From Streptomyces shenzhenensis (GTDB lineage Bacteria; Actinomycetota; Actinomycetes; Streptomycetales; Streptomycetaceae): 64,000 nucleotides of DNA. The stretch lies in contig NZ_PENI01000030.1 in assembly GCF_003688995.1 (NCBI RefSeq), positions 1-64,000 on the forward strand. Reading direction: 5' to 3'. This document shows positions 18,658 through 27,160 of the stretch, one piece after another. The stretch's first letter is position 1. Every line of letters begins with the position of its first letter. The position numbers and the translations under genes are program-made. The notes beneath the pieces are model-generated. The model was not told the DNA's origin and ran no database searches. It saw nothing but the letters and a program-made list of their open reading frames with translations.

Positions 18658-19254
18658 TCAGCGTGTGGGCGCGGCGGGCCCGGGGGTTGCCGTGGCGGCC
18701 CGGAGTCCTCGGTCGATGAAGGTGATCATCCAGATGAAGCTGTCGTCGACGTCTGTGTCGTGCTGGAAGCCGCCTGTGACTTCGAGGGTCGCGAACCCGT
18801 GCAGCGTGCTGCGCAGCATCCGCAGGGCGTGGATTTCCTGGGCGGGGTCCAGGTGGTATCCGCGGAGCACGGCCGAGAGGGAGTCGAGTGCCCGGGCGCT
18901 GGCGGGGACGAACGGGTCGTCGGGTCCGTCCGGGCGGGCACTGTTGAGTGCCGCGTACCGGCCGGGATGTTCTCGTACGTACGTCCGCATGGCCTGCGCG
19001 GCGGCGGCGAGGGCGTCGCCGCCGACGCGGCCCTGCGTTGCGTCGCGGATGGCGTCGCCGAGTTCGGTCGCGGCCAGGACGGCGATCCGGTGGGCGAGGT
19101 CGGCCTGGCTGGTGACGTGCTTGTAGAGCGAGGGGGTCCTGACCCCGAGCCGCTCGGCGACCAGGCCCATGCTGAGCTGGGCGAACCCGATCTCGTCGAC
19201 CAGCGTGGCGGCTGCCTCGGTGACCGACGCCGGGTCCAGGCCGGCCCTAGGCAC
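18658..19254 (-). CDS. TetR/AcrR-family transcriptional regulator
   Basis: A 198-aa protein with an N-terminal helix-turn-helix (A-A-A-T-L-V-D-E-I-G-F then L-G-V-R-T-P-S-L-Y-K-H-V) and an all-helical C-terminal ligand domain containing R-S-T-L-H-G-F-A-T-L-E, typical of the WHG-type TetR C-terminal domain. The GTG start at 19254 lies inside the end of the alpha/beta hydrolase gene, so the two are translationally coupled. The dyads just upstream of the hydrolase (20094-20132) are the likely autoregulatory operator, so the regulator probably represses its own operon. The ligand is unknown. Confidence 0.88.
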   Translation of the reverse strand: MPRAGLDPASVTEAAATLVDEIGFAQLSMGLVAERLGVRTPSLYKHVTSQADLAHRIAVLAATELGDAIRDATQGRVGGDALAAAAQAMRTYVREHPGRYAALNSARPDGPDDPFVPASARALDSLSAVLRGYHLDPAQEIHALRMLRSTLHGFATLEVTGGFQHDTDVDDSFIWMITFIDRGLRAATATPGPAAPTR

Positions 19255-20080
19255 GGGTCACCGTCCTGGCCAGGAAGGGCAGGGTCAGCGCGACGACCTG
19301 CTCAGCGGTCTGCGCGTGCAGGTAGTGACCGGCGCCCTCGATGACCGCCAGCTCACCGAGGCCCTCGGGCAGGTCGGCGATGATCCGCTCGCCCTCGGCG
19401 CGCGGGTCGGCCCAGTCGGGGTCGGCGCTGCCCTCGATCACCAGGACCGGGCAGGCGACGTTGGGCAACTGCGCGCCGGCGTCGGCCGCGGACTGGCACA
19501 TGGCCTGGAGCGCCTTCATCCGGCCGGGCTCGCTCAACTTGGCCTCTATGCGCGCCAGTTCGCTGTCCCAGTCGGCGGGCTTGACCGGGTACGCCAGGTC
19601 GAGGTACTGCTTCCAGGCTGGCAGACTTCCCAGCAGGGCGACCCGCCCCATCCGGGTGGCGCCGGCCCGGTAGCGCTTCACCCGCATCAGCCCGCCGAGG
19701 TCGTTCAGCTGTTTGCGGGTGAACGGTGCCAGTTCGATGACGCCGGTGATCAGGTCGGGCGCGGTGGCGGCCGCGATGGTCGCGGCTCCGCCGCTCATCG
19801 AATGGCCGATGATCACGGCCGGGCCCCCGAGGTGACGCACCAGGGCGACCAGGTCGCCGGCGATGTCGGTGCGGCTTTAGCCGTCCCAGCCGAGGCTGGA
19901 GTCGCCGCAGCCGCGCACGTCGACGTTCGCGACCCGGTAACCGGCCGTGGCCAGGGCCGGGGCGACGAAGCGGTAGGAATGCCGGCTGTCGCCCAGGCCG
20001 TGCGCCAGAACGACGAGAGGGCCCTCACCGATCAGGTCGTAGGCGATGGTGTTGTTGCCGATGGCAAGGTGCTCGGTCAT
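19247..20080 (-). pseudogene. Alpha/beta hydrolase interrupted by an in-frame TAA
   Basis: Starting at ATG 20080, the product has the N-terminal oxyanion region V-V-L-A-H-G-L-G-D-S, then V-D-V-R-G-C-G-D-S-S-L-G-W-D-G, then a TAA at 19877-19879. The same frame continues S-R-T-D-I-A-G-D-L and the nucleophile elbow G-H-S-M-S-G-G, ending with the H-Y-L-H-A-Q region at TAG 19247. Both halves are in one frame and together make a normal fold of about 277 aa, so a single substitution (for example TAC or TCA to TAA) explains the break. TAA is the rarest stop in such genomes. It may be a true nonsense mutation, a sequencing error or a readthrough site. An internal GTG or ATG near 19840 would give only a headless protein. 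Confidence 0.8.
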
Positions 20081-20093
20081 GACGTCCTCCGGC

Positions 20094-20132
20094 TGGCTAA
20101 CTCGGTTAGCTATAAGCTAGTGACGTTAGCCA
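20094..20132. promoter_or_regulatory. TetR-type operator and promoter region
   Basis: The stretch upstream of the hydrolase gene holds two nested dyads: GCTAAC-TCG-GTTAGC (20096-20110), and an outer pair TGGCTAAC (20094-20101) with GTTAGCCA (20125-20132). The sequence between includes TATAAGC, AT-rich for this genome, and could hold the -10 box. The same GTTAGC word repeated three times is what a TetR dimer pair would bind. It sits 14-52 bases upstream of the ATG at 20080. Confidence 0.6.
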
Positions 20133-20188
20133 GACATGTCAACGCACCCGCCCGACCCACCGATTCCCGCCGCCCCTCCGGTCCCCGG

Positions 20189-20995
20189 TCAGTTGAGCTT
20201 GGTGAGCTGGGCGAGGACGGTCTCCGGGGCGGCGTCCGCAGGGATGTCGGCCAGGAGGAAGTCACCGGACGGGAGCGCCACGCCGGCACCGTGCCAGAAC
20301 TCCTGCGGGATCCGTGGTCCGGTCAGCCCGGCGCCGACGACCCGCACGCCGTGCCCGGTCCGGCGGCCCAGCGCCCAGCGGTAGTGGTCGGTCACATTGC
20401 CGACCGGTGTGTGAACGCTGTCGTCGACCTGCGGCAACCGGCCCGAGCGCGGGTCGCGTTCGTCGAGCAGCAGCATCGAGACGGACGGTGCCGCCAGCCG
20501 CCGCAGCCAGTCCGCGACGTACATCGCGGCGGTCTCCGGGTGATCGGCGTTCAGGTCCGTGAGCGGACCGGCACCGCTGAGCTCGTGGGTCCGCGCCAGC
20601 CACAGCAGCGGGGACGGGATCTGTACCACGAGCGGCGCGGCAGAGGTCTGCGCCACGATCTCGGTCAGCTCGGCAGCGGCGACGGCGGTGGGCTCGTGCG
20701 CCAGCAGCGTGCGCAGGGCGTACCCGGTCCGCGGCCGGGCCGACAGGGCGGCGCGCAGCGTGTCCTGGCGGGCGAGGGCGTCGTCGTAGTAGGCGCCCAG
20801 ATCCAGCAGGGTGGCGTCGGACCGGAGCAGGCCCTGGGCCTGCCCGGCGTACTGCGCGAAGGCCACCGGGTCGGTCCACGGGACGGGGCGGCCCTGCAGG
20901 ATGACGGCGCGGGCGTAGTGCTGGTGGTCGACGATCAGCGCGGTCGGGCGACCGGAGGGCGGGGCGGAGAGGAGGGAGGCGAAGTCCATGGCCAT
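20189..20995 (-). CDS. Hypothetical protein next to the alcohol dehydrogenase
   Basis: A 268-aa protein beginning M-A-M-D-F-A-S-L-L (ATG at 20995 or 20989; only a weak GGGAA upstream). No clear motif is visible. The pattern of hydrophobic strands ending in short polar loops (A-P-L-V-V-Q-I-P-S-P, S-V-S-M-L-L-L-D-E-R-D, T-G-H-G-V-R-V-V-G-A-G-L) faintly recalls the TIM-barrel UroD/MetE-like superfamily, but I would not assign it. A strong hairpin separates it from the upstream alcohol dehydrogenase gene, so it may be only partly co-transcribed. It converges towards the TetR/hydrolase promoter region. Confidence 0.55.
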   Translation of the reverse strand: MAMDFASLLSAPPSGRPTALIVDHQHYARAVILQGRPVPWTDPVAFAQYAGQAQGLLRSDATLLDLGAYYDDALARQDTLRAALSARPRTGYALRTLLAHEPTAVAAAELTEIVAQTSAAPLVVQIPSPLLWLARTHELSGAGPLTDLNADHPETAAMYVADWLRRLAAPSVSMLLLDERDPRSGRLPQVDDSVHTPVGNVTDHYRWALGRRTGHGVRVVGAGLTGPRIPQEFWHGAGVALPSGDFLLADIPADAAPETVLAQLTKLN

Positions 20996-21043
20996 GGGTG
21001 TTCCCGGCGTCGAGATACGGCTCGGAGGAGAGATGAGGAGGGG

Positions 21044-21080
21044 GCCCGGTGGGGAGCCGCGGTGCGGCTCCCCACCGGGC
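21044..21080 (-). terminator. Strong hairpin after the alcohol dehydrogenase gene
   Basis: A perfect 17-bp stem (21044-21060 with 21064-21080; loop of 3) begins 13 bases beyond the stop of the alcohol dehydrogenase gene on the minus strand. There is no T tract, as is common in actinomycetes. It probably ends most transcripts of the acetone carboxylase operon before the 268-aa gene. Confidence 0.7.
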
Positions 21081-21093
21081 GCGGGCGGCCGGC

Positions 21094-22149
21094 TCAGCCG
21101 CCCAGGACGACCTTGAGGGCGTTGGTCTTGGCCGCGTCCGCGAAGGTGTCGTACGCGTCGAGGATCCGGTCGAGCGGGAAGTGGTGGCTGGCGAACCGGT
21201 CCACGGGCAGCCGCCCGTCGCGCACCAGCCGGAGCAGCATGGGCAGGGTGTCGGTGTTCACCAGGCCCATGGAGATCGCGATGTTCTTGATCCACAGGTC
21301 CTGGAGCGGCAGCTCCACCGGCTTGCCGTGCACGCCGACGTTGGCGACGTTCCCGCCCGGACGGACCAGGTCGAGCGCCATGGCGAACGTGTGCGGGATC
21401 CCGACCGCCTCCACCGCGACGTCCACCCCGTCTCCGTCGGTGAGCGCGCGGACTTCGTCCTGCCAGCCGCTGCCGCCGGAGTTCACCGCGTGGGTGGCGC
21501 CGAAGGAGAGCGCCTGCTGTGCGCGGTGGTCGTCGATGTCGATCGCGATGATCCGCGCGGCGCCCTGGAGCCCCGCCGTGGCCGACACCGCGAGGCCCAC
21601 CGGCCCGGCGCCGATGACCGCCACGGTGTCGCCCGGCTTGACCCGCCCGTAGCGAACGCCGATCTCGAAGCCGGTGGGGAGGATGTCCGAGAGCATCACA
21701 CCCTCCGCGGGGGTGACCCCCTCGGGCAGTCTGTGCAGCGAGGTCTCCGCGTACGGCACGCGGACGTACTCGGCCTGGGTGCCGTGGACGAGGTGTCCGA
21801 GGATCCACCCCATGCCCGGCGCCCCCTCGTCGCCCGCGCAGTGGGAGTGGAGCCCGCGGCGGCAGTAGGCGCACCGCCCGCAGTTCTTGATGCAGGCGAT
21901 GATCACCTGGTCCCCGGTGGCCAGGGTGCTGACGGCGCTCCCGGTCGCCACGACCGTCCCGACGCCCTCGTGCCCGAGGACCCGGCCCTCGGCGACCGAG
22001 GGCACGTCGCCCTTGAGGATGTGCAGGTCACTGCCGCAGATGGTGGTGGCGTCGATCTTGACGATCACGTCTGTCGGCGCCTCGATCGTCGGGTCGGGGA
22101 CGGTGTCCCACGACTTGTGACCGGCGCCGTGGTGGACGAGTGCCTTCAT
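21094..22149 (-). CDS. Zinc-dependent secondary alcohol dehydrogenase (MDR family)
   Basis: A 351-aa protein of normal length. The catalytic zinc region is C-G-S-D-L-H followed by G-H-E-G-V-G. The structural zinc loop has four cysteines in C-I-K-N-C-G-R-C-A-Y-C-R-R-G. The nucleotide-binding glycine motif is V-I-G-A-G-P-V-G-L-A, followed by a D-I-D acidic end that favours NAD. It lies 44 bases after the acetone carboxylase alpha gene, so oxidation of isopropanol or another secondary alcohol to the ketone used by the carboxylase is the natural reading. Close relatives also handle aldehydes. Confidence 0.85.
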   Translation of the reverse strand: MKALVHHGAGHKSWDTVPDPTIEAPTDVIVKIDATTICGSDLHILKGDVPSVAEGRVLGHEGVGTVVATGSAVSTLATGDQVIIACIKNCGRCAYCRRGLHSHCAGDEGAPGMGWILGHLVHGTQAEYVRVPYAETSLHRLPEGVTPAEGVMLSDILPTGFEIGVRYGRVKPGDTVAVIGAGPVGLAVSATAGLQGAARIIAIDIDDHRAQQALSFGATHAVNSGGSGWQDEVRALTDGDGVDVAVEAVGIPHTFAMALDLVRPGGNVANVGVHGKPVELPLQDLWIKNIAISMGLVNTDTLPMLLRLVRDGRLPVDRFASHHFPLDRILDAYDTFADAAKTNALKVVLGG

Positions 22150-22193
22150 CGGTGTCTCCTTGTGCGTGGCACAGCGGGTGAGTCGAGGACGGG

Positions 22194-24497
22194 TCAGGAC
22201 TTGCGGTGCACCTCTTCGCCGTGCTTGTCCTCCAGCTCGCGGACCCGTTCCTCGAGTCGGGCGATCTTGATCTCGCGGCGGTCGGGGACCATGACGAGCG
22301 GGAGTTCCTTGAGCGGAGCCGTCACTCGCTGCGGGCCGTCGTTCGTGAACACGGTCGCCGTGATGTCAGCGGTGTCCGAACCCCAGGAGCCGTAGTAGAG
22401 CAGGTCCTTCGGAGGCTCGGCCGTGACGAACTCCGCGCAGAATTCGGCAAAGGGCTTGCCCCGCCGGAGCCTGGCCCTGCGGGCGGCGTCCCGCGCGGCC
22501 CCGGTGGCCTCGACGTCGAGGCGGAACGTCTGCGGGTCGTAGCGCACGCCGAAGATCTCCTCCGCGACCTGCCGGCTGATCCGCCCGAGTTCGGCGTCCT
22601 GGACGACCGATTCGGGCAGCCGCTCCAGCGGGTCGCCGTAGCCGCCGCCGGCACCCTGGCTGATCATGTACAGCTCGCCGTCCTTGGCGATGTCGAACTG
22701 CAGACCCATGTGGTAGGTCGCGTAGCGGCCGTCCTCGAAGGGACGCTCGTTCATGACCTTCTCGATCGACAGGTCGAACTTCTTGTTGTCCCGGCGGATG
22801 TGTTCGTAGACGTTGGTTCCCTTGACCATGGCGAGCGGGTAGGTGCCGCAGCCGTAGCCGCCGTACATGCCGTAGACGGAGGAGAACTTCGCCCCGGACG
22901 TCACCGTCATGAACCCCCATTGCGGGGTGCCCTCGACGGCGACGATCATCTCGTAGCCCATCCCGCCGGTGAACTTGCCGAAGCCCATGTTGTCGCGGAC
23001 CAGCCGCTTGGACACCAGCTGCATGAAGGGGACTTCCTCCTCCATGACCTCCTGCTCGGCCGTGTCGGCCATCGCGCAGAAGAGGGGAGAGATCGCGTCC
23101 TCGCCGTCGCGGAAGGGCTTGGCGCCGCCCGGCATGCCGTTGAGGTCCGCGCAGAGGTTGCCGACCATGTCGCCGTGCTGGGTGATCCCGCCCCAGAGAA
23201 ACGTGTTGATCTGGTTGAACCAGTTGGCGACGACGTTGCTGTATTTCTTCGGGGTGGAGAAGGACATCCGGCTGTAGAGCGCCTGCATCGCCGAGAACCC
23301 GCGGAACGAGGCCTGGAGCGACTGTCCCATCGGCGCGTCGTAGGAGGCGTCGGCCCAGGTGCCCTCGTCGGAGATGATCTCGATGCAGCTCATGGCCGAG
23401 GTGCAGCGCGGCAGGTCCGGCCACCAGAAGGCGAGGATGGCCTGCATGAACATCGACTTGACCGAGCAGAGCGGGCTGTTGATGGCGCGGTTGAGGATCT
23501 CCGGGCCGGTGCCGCGCAGATCGACGGTCATCGTGTCGCCCTTGACGGTGATCTTGCAGGCGAACTTGATGAGGATGTTCTCCTTCAGCGTCGAGTCCAT
23601 GAACTGGTCGAACCGGTAGGTGCCATCGGGTAGTTCGCTGATCCGGCGGCGCACTTCCGCGTCGACGTCCTCGACCGTGGTCCGCAGCGCCGCGACGAAG
23701 GTGTCCACACCGACCTCGTCGATGATCTTGTCGACCCGTTCCATGATCTTGCGCACCGCGGTGATCTTCACCTTGAGGTCGGCGAGCTGGAGCTTGGGGT
23801 CACGCACCGAGTGCTGGAGGAAGGTCAGCAGGTCGCGACGGAGCCGCCCGCGCTCGACGATCTTGAAGGGGCTCATCCGCAGCCCGTCGTCGAAGGGAGT
23901 CTCCGAGCCGGACGGCATACCGCCCGGCTCACAGGCGCCGTTCTCGCCCTCGTGGATCGTCGCGGCGACCCAGGCGATGATCTCGCCGCCCCTGATGATC
24001 GGCATGATCATCGACTGGTCGGTGTTGTGGATGTTCCCGAACCGCGCGTCGTTGTGGATGAACCCGTCGCCCTCGTGGATCCCGACGGTCGGCTCGTCCT
24101 TCCAGTACTTCATGATGTAGCGGATCGGATGGTGCAGGATCGCGCTGAACGCGATGACGCCATGGCAGGAGAGGTACGAGACGTCCCCGGCCGCGGTGTA
24201 GATGGCGGTCGTGAGGTCGCCCCACTTCGCGCCGGGCGCCGCTCCCTGCGCCTCGCACATCTCGTAGCCCTCGTCGAGCGCGCCGGCGATGCGCTTGCGG
24301 ATGCGTTCGACCTGGAGGCGGTCGACACCGGCCGCGATCGCCCGTTCCTCGTGCCCGGACCTCGACGAGATGCCGTGGTCACGCATGATGGCCGGGTCCG
24401 GGCCGAGGAACAGGGTGGTCTCGTCCATGAACTGGTCGACCCACTCCTGCTCCTGGGGAGTCAGGATCGTCGACGGCTTGTCATCGATGGTGGTCAT
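22194..24497 (-). CDS. acxB: Acetone carboxylase alpha subunit (HyuB/oxoprolinase-B type)
   Basis: A 767-aa protein, the expected size of acetone carboxylase alpha. The ATG at 24497 follows AAGGAG. It shows the family landmarks G-D-V-S-Y-L-S-C-H-G-V, H-N-D-A-R-F-G-N-I-H-N-T-D-Q, G-E-I-I-A-W-V-A-A-T-I-H-E-G-E-N-G and D-L-R-G-T-G-P-E, the metal-site region shared with hydantoinase B, and a C-terminal Gly-rich G-G-G-Y-G-D-P. It works with the beta and gamma subunits to carboxylate acetone (or butanone) to the beta-keto acid using ATP in the cytoplasm. Acetophenone-type substrates cannot be excluded. It lies 38 bases after the beta gene. Confidence 0.88.
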   Translation of the reverse strand: MTTIDDKPSTILTPQEQEWVDQFMDETTLFLGPDPAIMRDHGISSRSGHEERAIAAGVDRLQVERIRKRIAGALDEGYEMCEAQGAAPGAKWGDLTTAIYTAAGDVSYLSCHGVIAFSAILHHPIRYIMKYWKDEPTVGIHEGDGFIHNDARFGNIHNTDQSMIMPIIRGGEIIAWVAATIHEGENGACEPGGMPSGSETPFDDGLRMSPFKIVERGRLRRDLLTFLQHSVRDPKLQLADLKVKITAVRKIMERVDKIIDEVGVDTFVAALRTTVEDVDAEVRRRISELPDGTYRFDQFMDSTLKENILIKFACKITVKGDTMTVDLRGTGPEILNRAINSPLCSVKSMFMQAILAFWWPDLPRCTSAMSCIEIISDEGTWADASYDAPMGQSLQASFRGFSAMQALYSRMSFSTPKKYSNVVANWFNQINTFLWGGITQHGDMVGNLCADLNGMPGGAKPFRDGEDAISPLFCAMADTAEQEVMEEEVPFMQLVSKRLVRDNMGFGKFTGGMGYEMIVAVEGTPQWGFMTVTSGAKFSSVYGMYGGYGCGTYPLAMVKGTNVYEHIRRDNKKFDLSIEKVMNERPFEDGRYATYHMGLQFDIAKDGELYMISQGAGGGYGDPLERLPESVVQDAELGRISRQVAEEIFGVRYDPQTFRLDVEATGAARDAARRARLRRGKPFAEFCAEFVTAEPPKDLLYYGSWGSDTADITATVFTNDGPQRVTAPLKELPLVMVPDRREIKIARLEERVRELEDKHGEEVHRKS

Positions 24498-24535
24498 GCC
24501 AATGGCTCCTTCTGCTGCGCGTGGGCGGGCCGGGA

Positions 24536-26665
24536 TCAGTCCTGGAGGAACCAGACCGCGCCCTGGCGCGTGGGCTCAAGACGCCAGCCGGGTTCGACGA
24601 GATACGTGGTGTTCTCCGTGGTGACGATCGCCGGACCATGGATGACGTGCTCGTGCGTGAGCGCGCTCTGGTCGTGGAGGGGTGTGTCGAGCGCTTCGGC
24701 GTGGCCGATGAAGACGACGTCACGGCGGGACAGCTCGACCGGGACCGTCCGGTGTCCGCCGGCTTCGAGGGAGTCGAAGCTCACGACGTCCCCGTCGACA
24801 TAGGCGGCGACCCGGACCGTGTTGCACCGGATGCCGGCCTCCGGCGCCGCGCTCGACGCCCCGAAACGGTGGCTGTAGACGTCGCCGAAGACCTTGATCA
24901 TGGTGAGCACGTCGCCGACGCCGTTCATGCGGTTGATGTCCTCCAGCGCCACCGCCTGGGTGAGCAGCTGGTTGCCGTAGCGCATGTCGAGTTCGAGCCG
25001 GTACCTCACGTCCCCCGCCGCGAAGCCCTGCCGGACGAGGTCCTCCCGACCGCGCGCCTCCAACTCCGCGACGACGGCGTTGAACTCGTCGTATCCGTCG
25101 TAGAGCTGACGGGACGTCGCGTTGTACAGCGTCACGTGGACGCCGCGCTCGTGGAAGTGGAGCTGCTTCATGTTTCCGGCGCCGCAGGCGGAGAACACCG
25201 AGGAGAACGGTGGCGCCAGCACCCGCTTGATCCCCGCGTGCCGGGCGATGCCACACGCGTGCAGCGGGCCGTTGCCGCCATAGGCGAGCATCGTGAAGTC
25301 CTCCGGCAGATAGCCGCGGACCCGCAGCTCCTTGCCGATACCGATCGCCATCTGCTCGTCGACGCCGTCCTTGATCGCCCGCGCGATGTCCACGACACTC
25401 ATGCCGAGCGGGTCGCACAGTGTCTCCTCGATGGCGAACCGGGAGCGTTTCGGGTTGAGCTTGATGTAGCCGTTCGCGTAGTTCTCCGGATCGAGATAAC
25501 CGAGGAGCAGATCGGCGTCGGTCACGGTCGGGCGCAGACCACCGCGGTCGTAGCAGGCCGGACCGGGGTTCGAACCCGCCGACTCCGGGCCGATCCTGAT
25601 CGAGTCGTGGATACGGTCGTAGTCGGCGATCGACCCGCCTCCCGCACCCAGGGTGTCGAGGTGGACCATCGGGACCGAGACGAGCCAGCGGTCGATCGTG
25701 GGCAGGAAGTCGTAGTGCTTGACGCCGCCCTCGGGCACGAGCCCGATGTCGAAGGACGTGCCGCCCATGTCGGTCGAGATGACATGCCCCAGCCCGGTCT
25801 CGTTCGAGAGGTGCTCGGCGGCCCCGACGCCGGCGATCGGGCCGGAGTGGATCGTCTGGAGGGCGTCGGTGGAGTTCATCTGCGCCATGCCACCGGAGTT
25901 GTGGATGACCAGCATCGGCTTGTCGTAGCCCGAGTCGCGCAGGTTGTTCGACAGCTGTGTGAGCGCGTGGAACATGATCTCGTGGAGGAAGCCGTCGATG
26001 ATCGTCGACGTCGCCCGGACGTACTCGCCCTTGCGGCCGGAGACCTGGTGGCCCAGGAGGACCGGGATGGCGCCGAGCTCGTGGGCGGGGAACTCCGCCA
26101 GGATGATCTCCTGGATCGCGAGTTCGTGCACCGGGTTCTCGGTCGCGTTGACGAGGGAGACCACGATCGCCTCCGCACCGGCGTCGACGAGTTCGCGGAC
26201 GACCAGACGGACGTCCTCGGGGTCGAGAGCGGCGACGATCCCGCCCGCCGAGTTGATGCGCTCCTTGACGGAGCGGATCAGATGGCGGGGCACGATCGGC
26301 TCCGGCCGCTGGGCCGCGGGAAGGTTCTGCTGCATCGAGTAGTCAAGGCCCTCGCCGTAGCCACGGCCCCGGGACAGCGGAATGGTGTCCTCGAAGCCAT
26401 GGGTGACGATCGCGGCGACCCGGGGGCCCTTGCGCTCGATGAGTGCGTTGGTGCCGAGCGTGGTCGCGTAGCGGACCGAGTCGACCTTCCTGAGGACGGT
26501 GCCCCGGTCGAGCCCCGCGCGTTTGCACGCGAGGTCGAGGGCCTCGTTGAAACCGAGGGCGAGATTGTGGTGGGTCGTCAGGGCCTTCGCCTCGATGTAC
26601 TGGCCGTCCCAGACGAAGAAGCAGTCGGTGAACGTGCCGCCGATGTCGACGGAGATACGTTTCAT
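24536..26665 (-). CDS. acxA: Acetone carboxylase beta subunit (HyuA/oxoprolinase-A type)
   Basis: A 709-aa protein starting at ATG 26665 with GGGAG upstream. The N-terminal V-D-I-G-G-T-F-T-D-C-F is the phosphate-binding loop of the hydantoinase A/ASKHA fold, followed by T-T-L-G-T-N-A-L-I-E-R-K-G. Mid-protein, D-M-G-G-T-S-F-D-I-G and L-G-A-G-G-G-S-I form the second nucleotide-binding element. The length matches acetone carboxylase beta subunits (about 715 aa). This subunit carries out ATP-dependent phosphorylation of substrate or bicarbonate. It is coupled in one operon with gamma upstream (37 bases) and alpha downstream. Confidence 0.88.
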   Translation of the reverse strand: MKRISVDIGGTFTDCFFVWDGQYIEAKALTTHHNLALGFNEALDLACKRAGLDRGTVLRKVDSVRYATTLGTNALIERKGPRVAAIVTHGFEDTIPLSRGRGYGEGLDYSMQQNLPAAQRPEPIVPRHLIRSVKERINSAGGIVAALDPEDVRLVVRELVDAGAEAIVVSLVNATENPVHELAIQEIILAEFPAHELGAIPVLLGHQVSGRKGEYVRATSTIIDGFLHEIMFHALTQLSNNLRDSGYDKPMLVIHNSGGMAQMNSTDALQTIHSGPIAGVGAAEHLSNETGLGHVISTDMGGTSFDIGLVPEGGVKHYDFLPTIDRWLVSVPMVHLDTLGAGGGSIADYDRIHDSIRIGPESAGSNPGPACYDRGGLRPTVTDADLLLGYLDPENYANGYIKLNPKRSRFAIEETLCDPLGMSVVDIARAIKDGVDEQMAIGIGKELRVRGYLPEDFTMLAYGGNGPLHACGIARHAGIKRVLAPPFSSVFSACGAGNMKQLHFHERGVHVTLYNATSRQLYDGYDEFNAVVAELEARGREDLVRQGFAAGDVRYRLELDMRYGNQLLTQAVALEDINRMNGVGDVLTMIKVFGDVYSHRFGASSAAPEAGIRCNTVRVAAYVDGDVVSFDSLEAGGHRTVPVELSRRDVVFIGHAEALDTPLHDQSALTHEHVIHGPAIVTTENTTYLVEPGWRLEPTRQGAVWFLQD

Positions 26666-26702
26666 GGGTACTCCCGGAGGGCTCGCGTGACGGGGTGCGG
26701 GG

Positions 26703-27131
26703 TCAGCGGACGTGGCCGATGGCCTTGAGGGCGGCGGTGTGCTGCTGGGCGTCCGCCCCGGGGCCGTAGGTGTGGATCTCCTCGGGATCCACGCCGCGCT
26801 CCGCCCACTGCGCCCGGAGCGCGGCGACGTCGATGAGCAGGTCGACGGCCGGCGGATGGCCGGGCGGGAGGTACTCGGCCTCGATCTGGGTGCCGCAGCC
26901 GGGGCAGTAGTACTCCAGGATCCGGCAGTACTCCGGGTCCGGGGAGAAGGTGAACTCGTACCGCTCGGGGTCGATGACCGGCTGGTGGATCTGCCGGGGG
27001 TCCCGGTCGTGGACGAGGGTGCCTTCCTTGTAGGTGCCGTGTGCGCTGCCCATGTCCTGGGCACAGACGCGGCAGACCCAACGCTCGGTGTCGAGGTCGA
27101 TGACGAGGTATTCGGTCATGGGGACCCGCAT
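26703..27131 (-). CDS. acxC: Acetone carboxylase gamma subunit
   Basis: A 142-aa protein. The ATG at 27131 is preferred because AAAGGAGGG lies 6 bases upstream (a second ATG lies at 27119). It contains paired cysteines C-R-V-C-A-Q-D and C-R-I-L-E-Y-Y-C-P-G-C-G-T-Q-I-E, consistent with the zinc site of this subunit, and motifs V-I-D-L-D-T-E-R-W-V and Y-K-E-G-T-L-V-H-D-R-D-P typical of acetone carboxylase gamma. It is slightly shorter than the Xanthobacter-type subunit (about 168 aa). Its place between two HyuA-like genes confirms the operon as acetone carboxylase rather than a hydantoinase. Confidence 0.85.
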   Translation of the reverse strand: MRVPMTEYLVIDLDTERWVCRVCAQDMGSAHGTYKEGTLVHDRDPRQIHQPVIDPERYEFTFSPDPEYCRILEYYCPGCGTQIEAEYLPPGHPPAVDLLIDVAALRAQWAERGVDPEEIHTYGPGADAQQHTAALKAIGHVR

Positions 27132-27160
27132 GGGAGCCCTCCTTTTCGCGGTCGCGGCCG

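Noticed and set aside
22206-23633. A long plus-strand frame opposite the acetone carboxylase alpha gene
   Set aside because: It mirrors the codon bias of the real gene and shows low-complexity Val/Arg/Asp composition; the minus-strand protein is clearly homologous to a known family.
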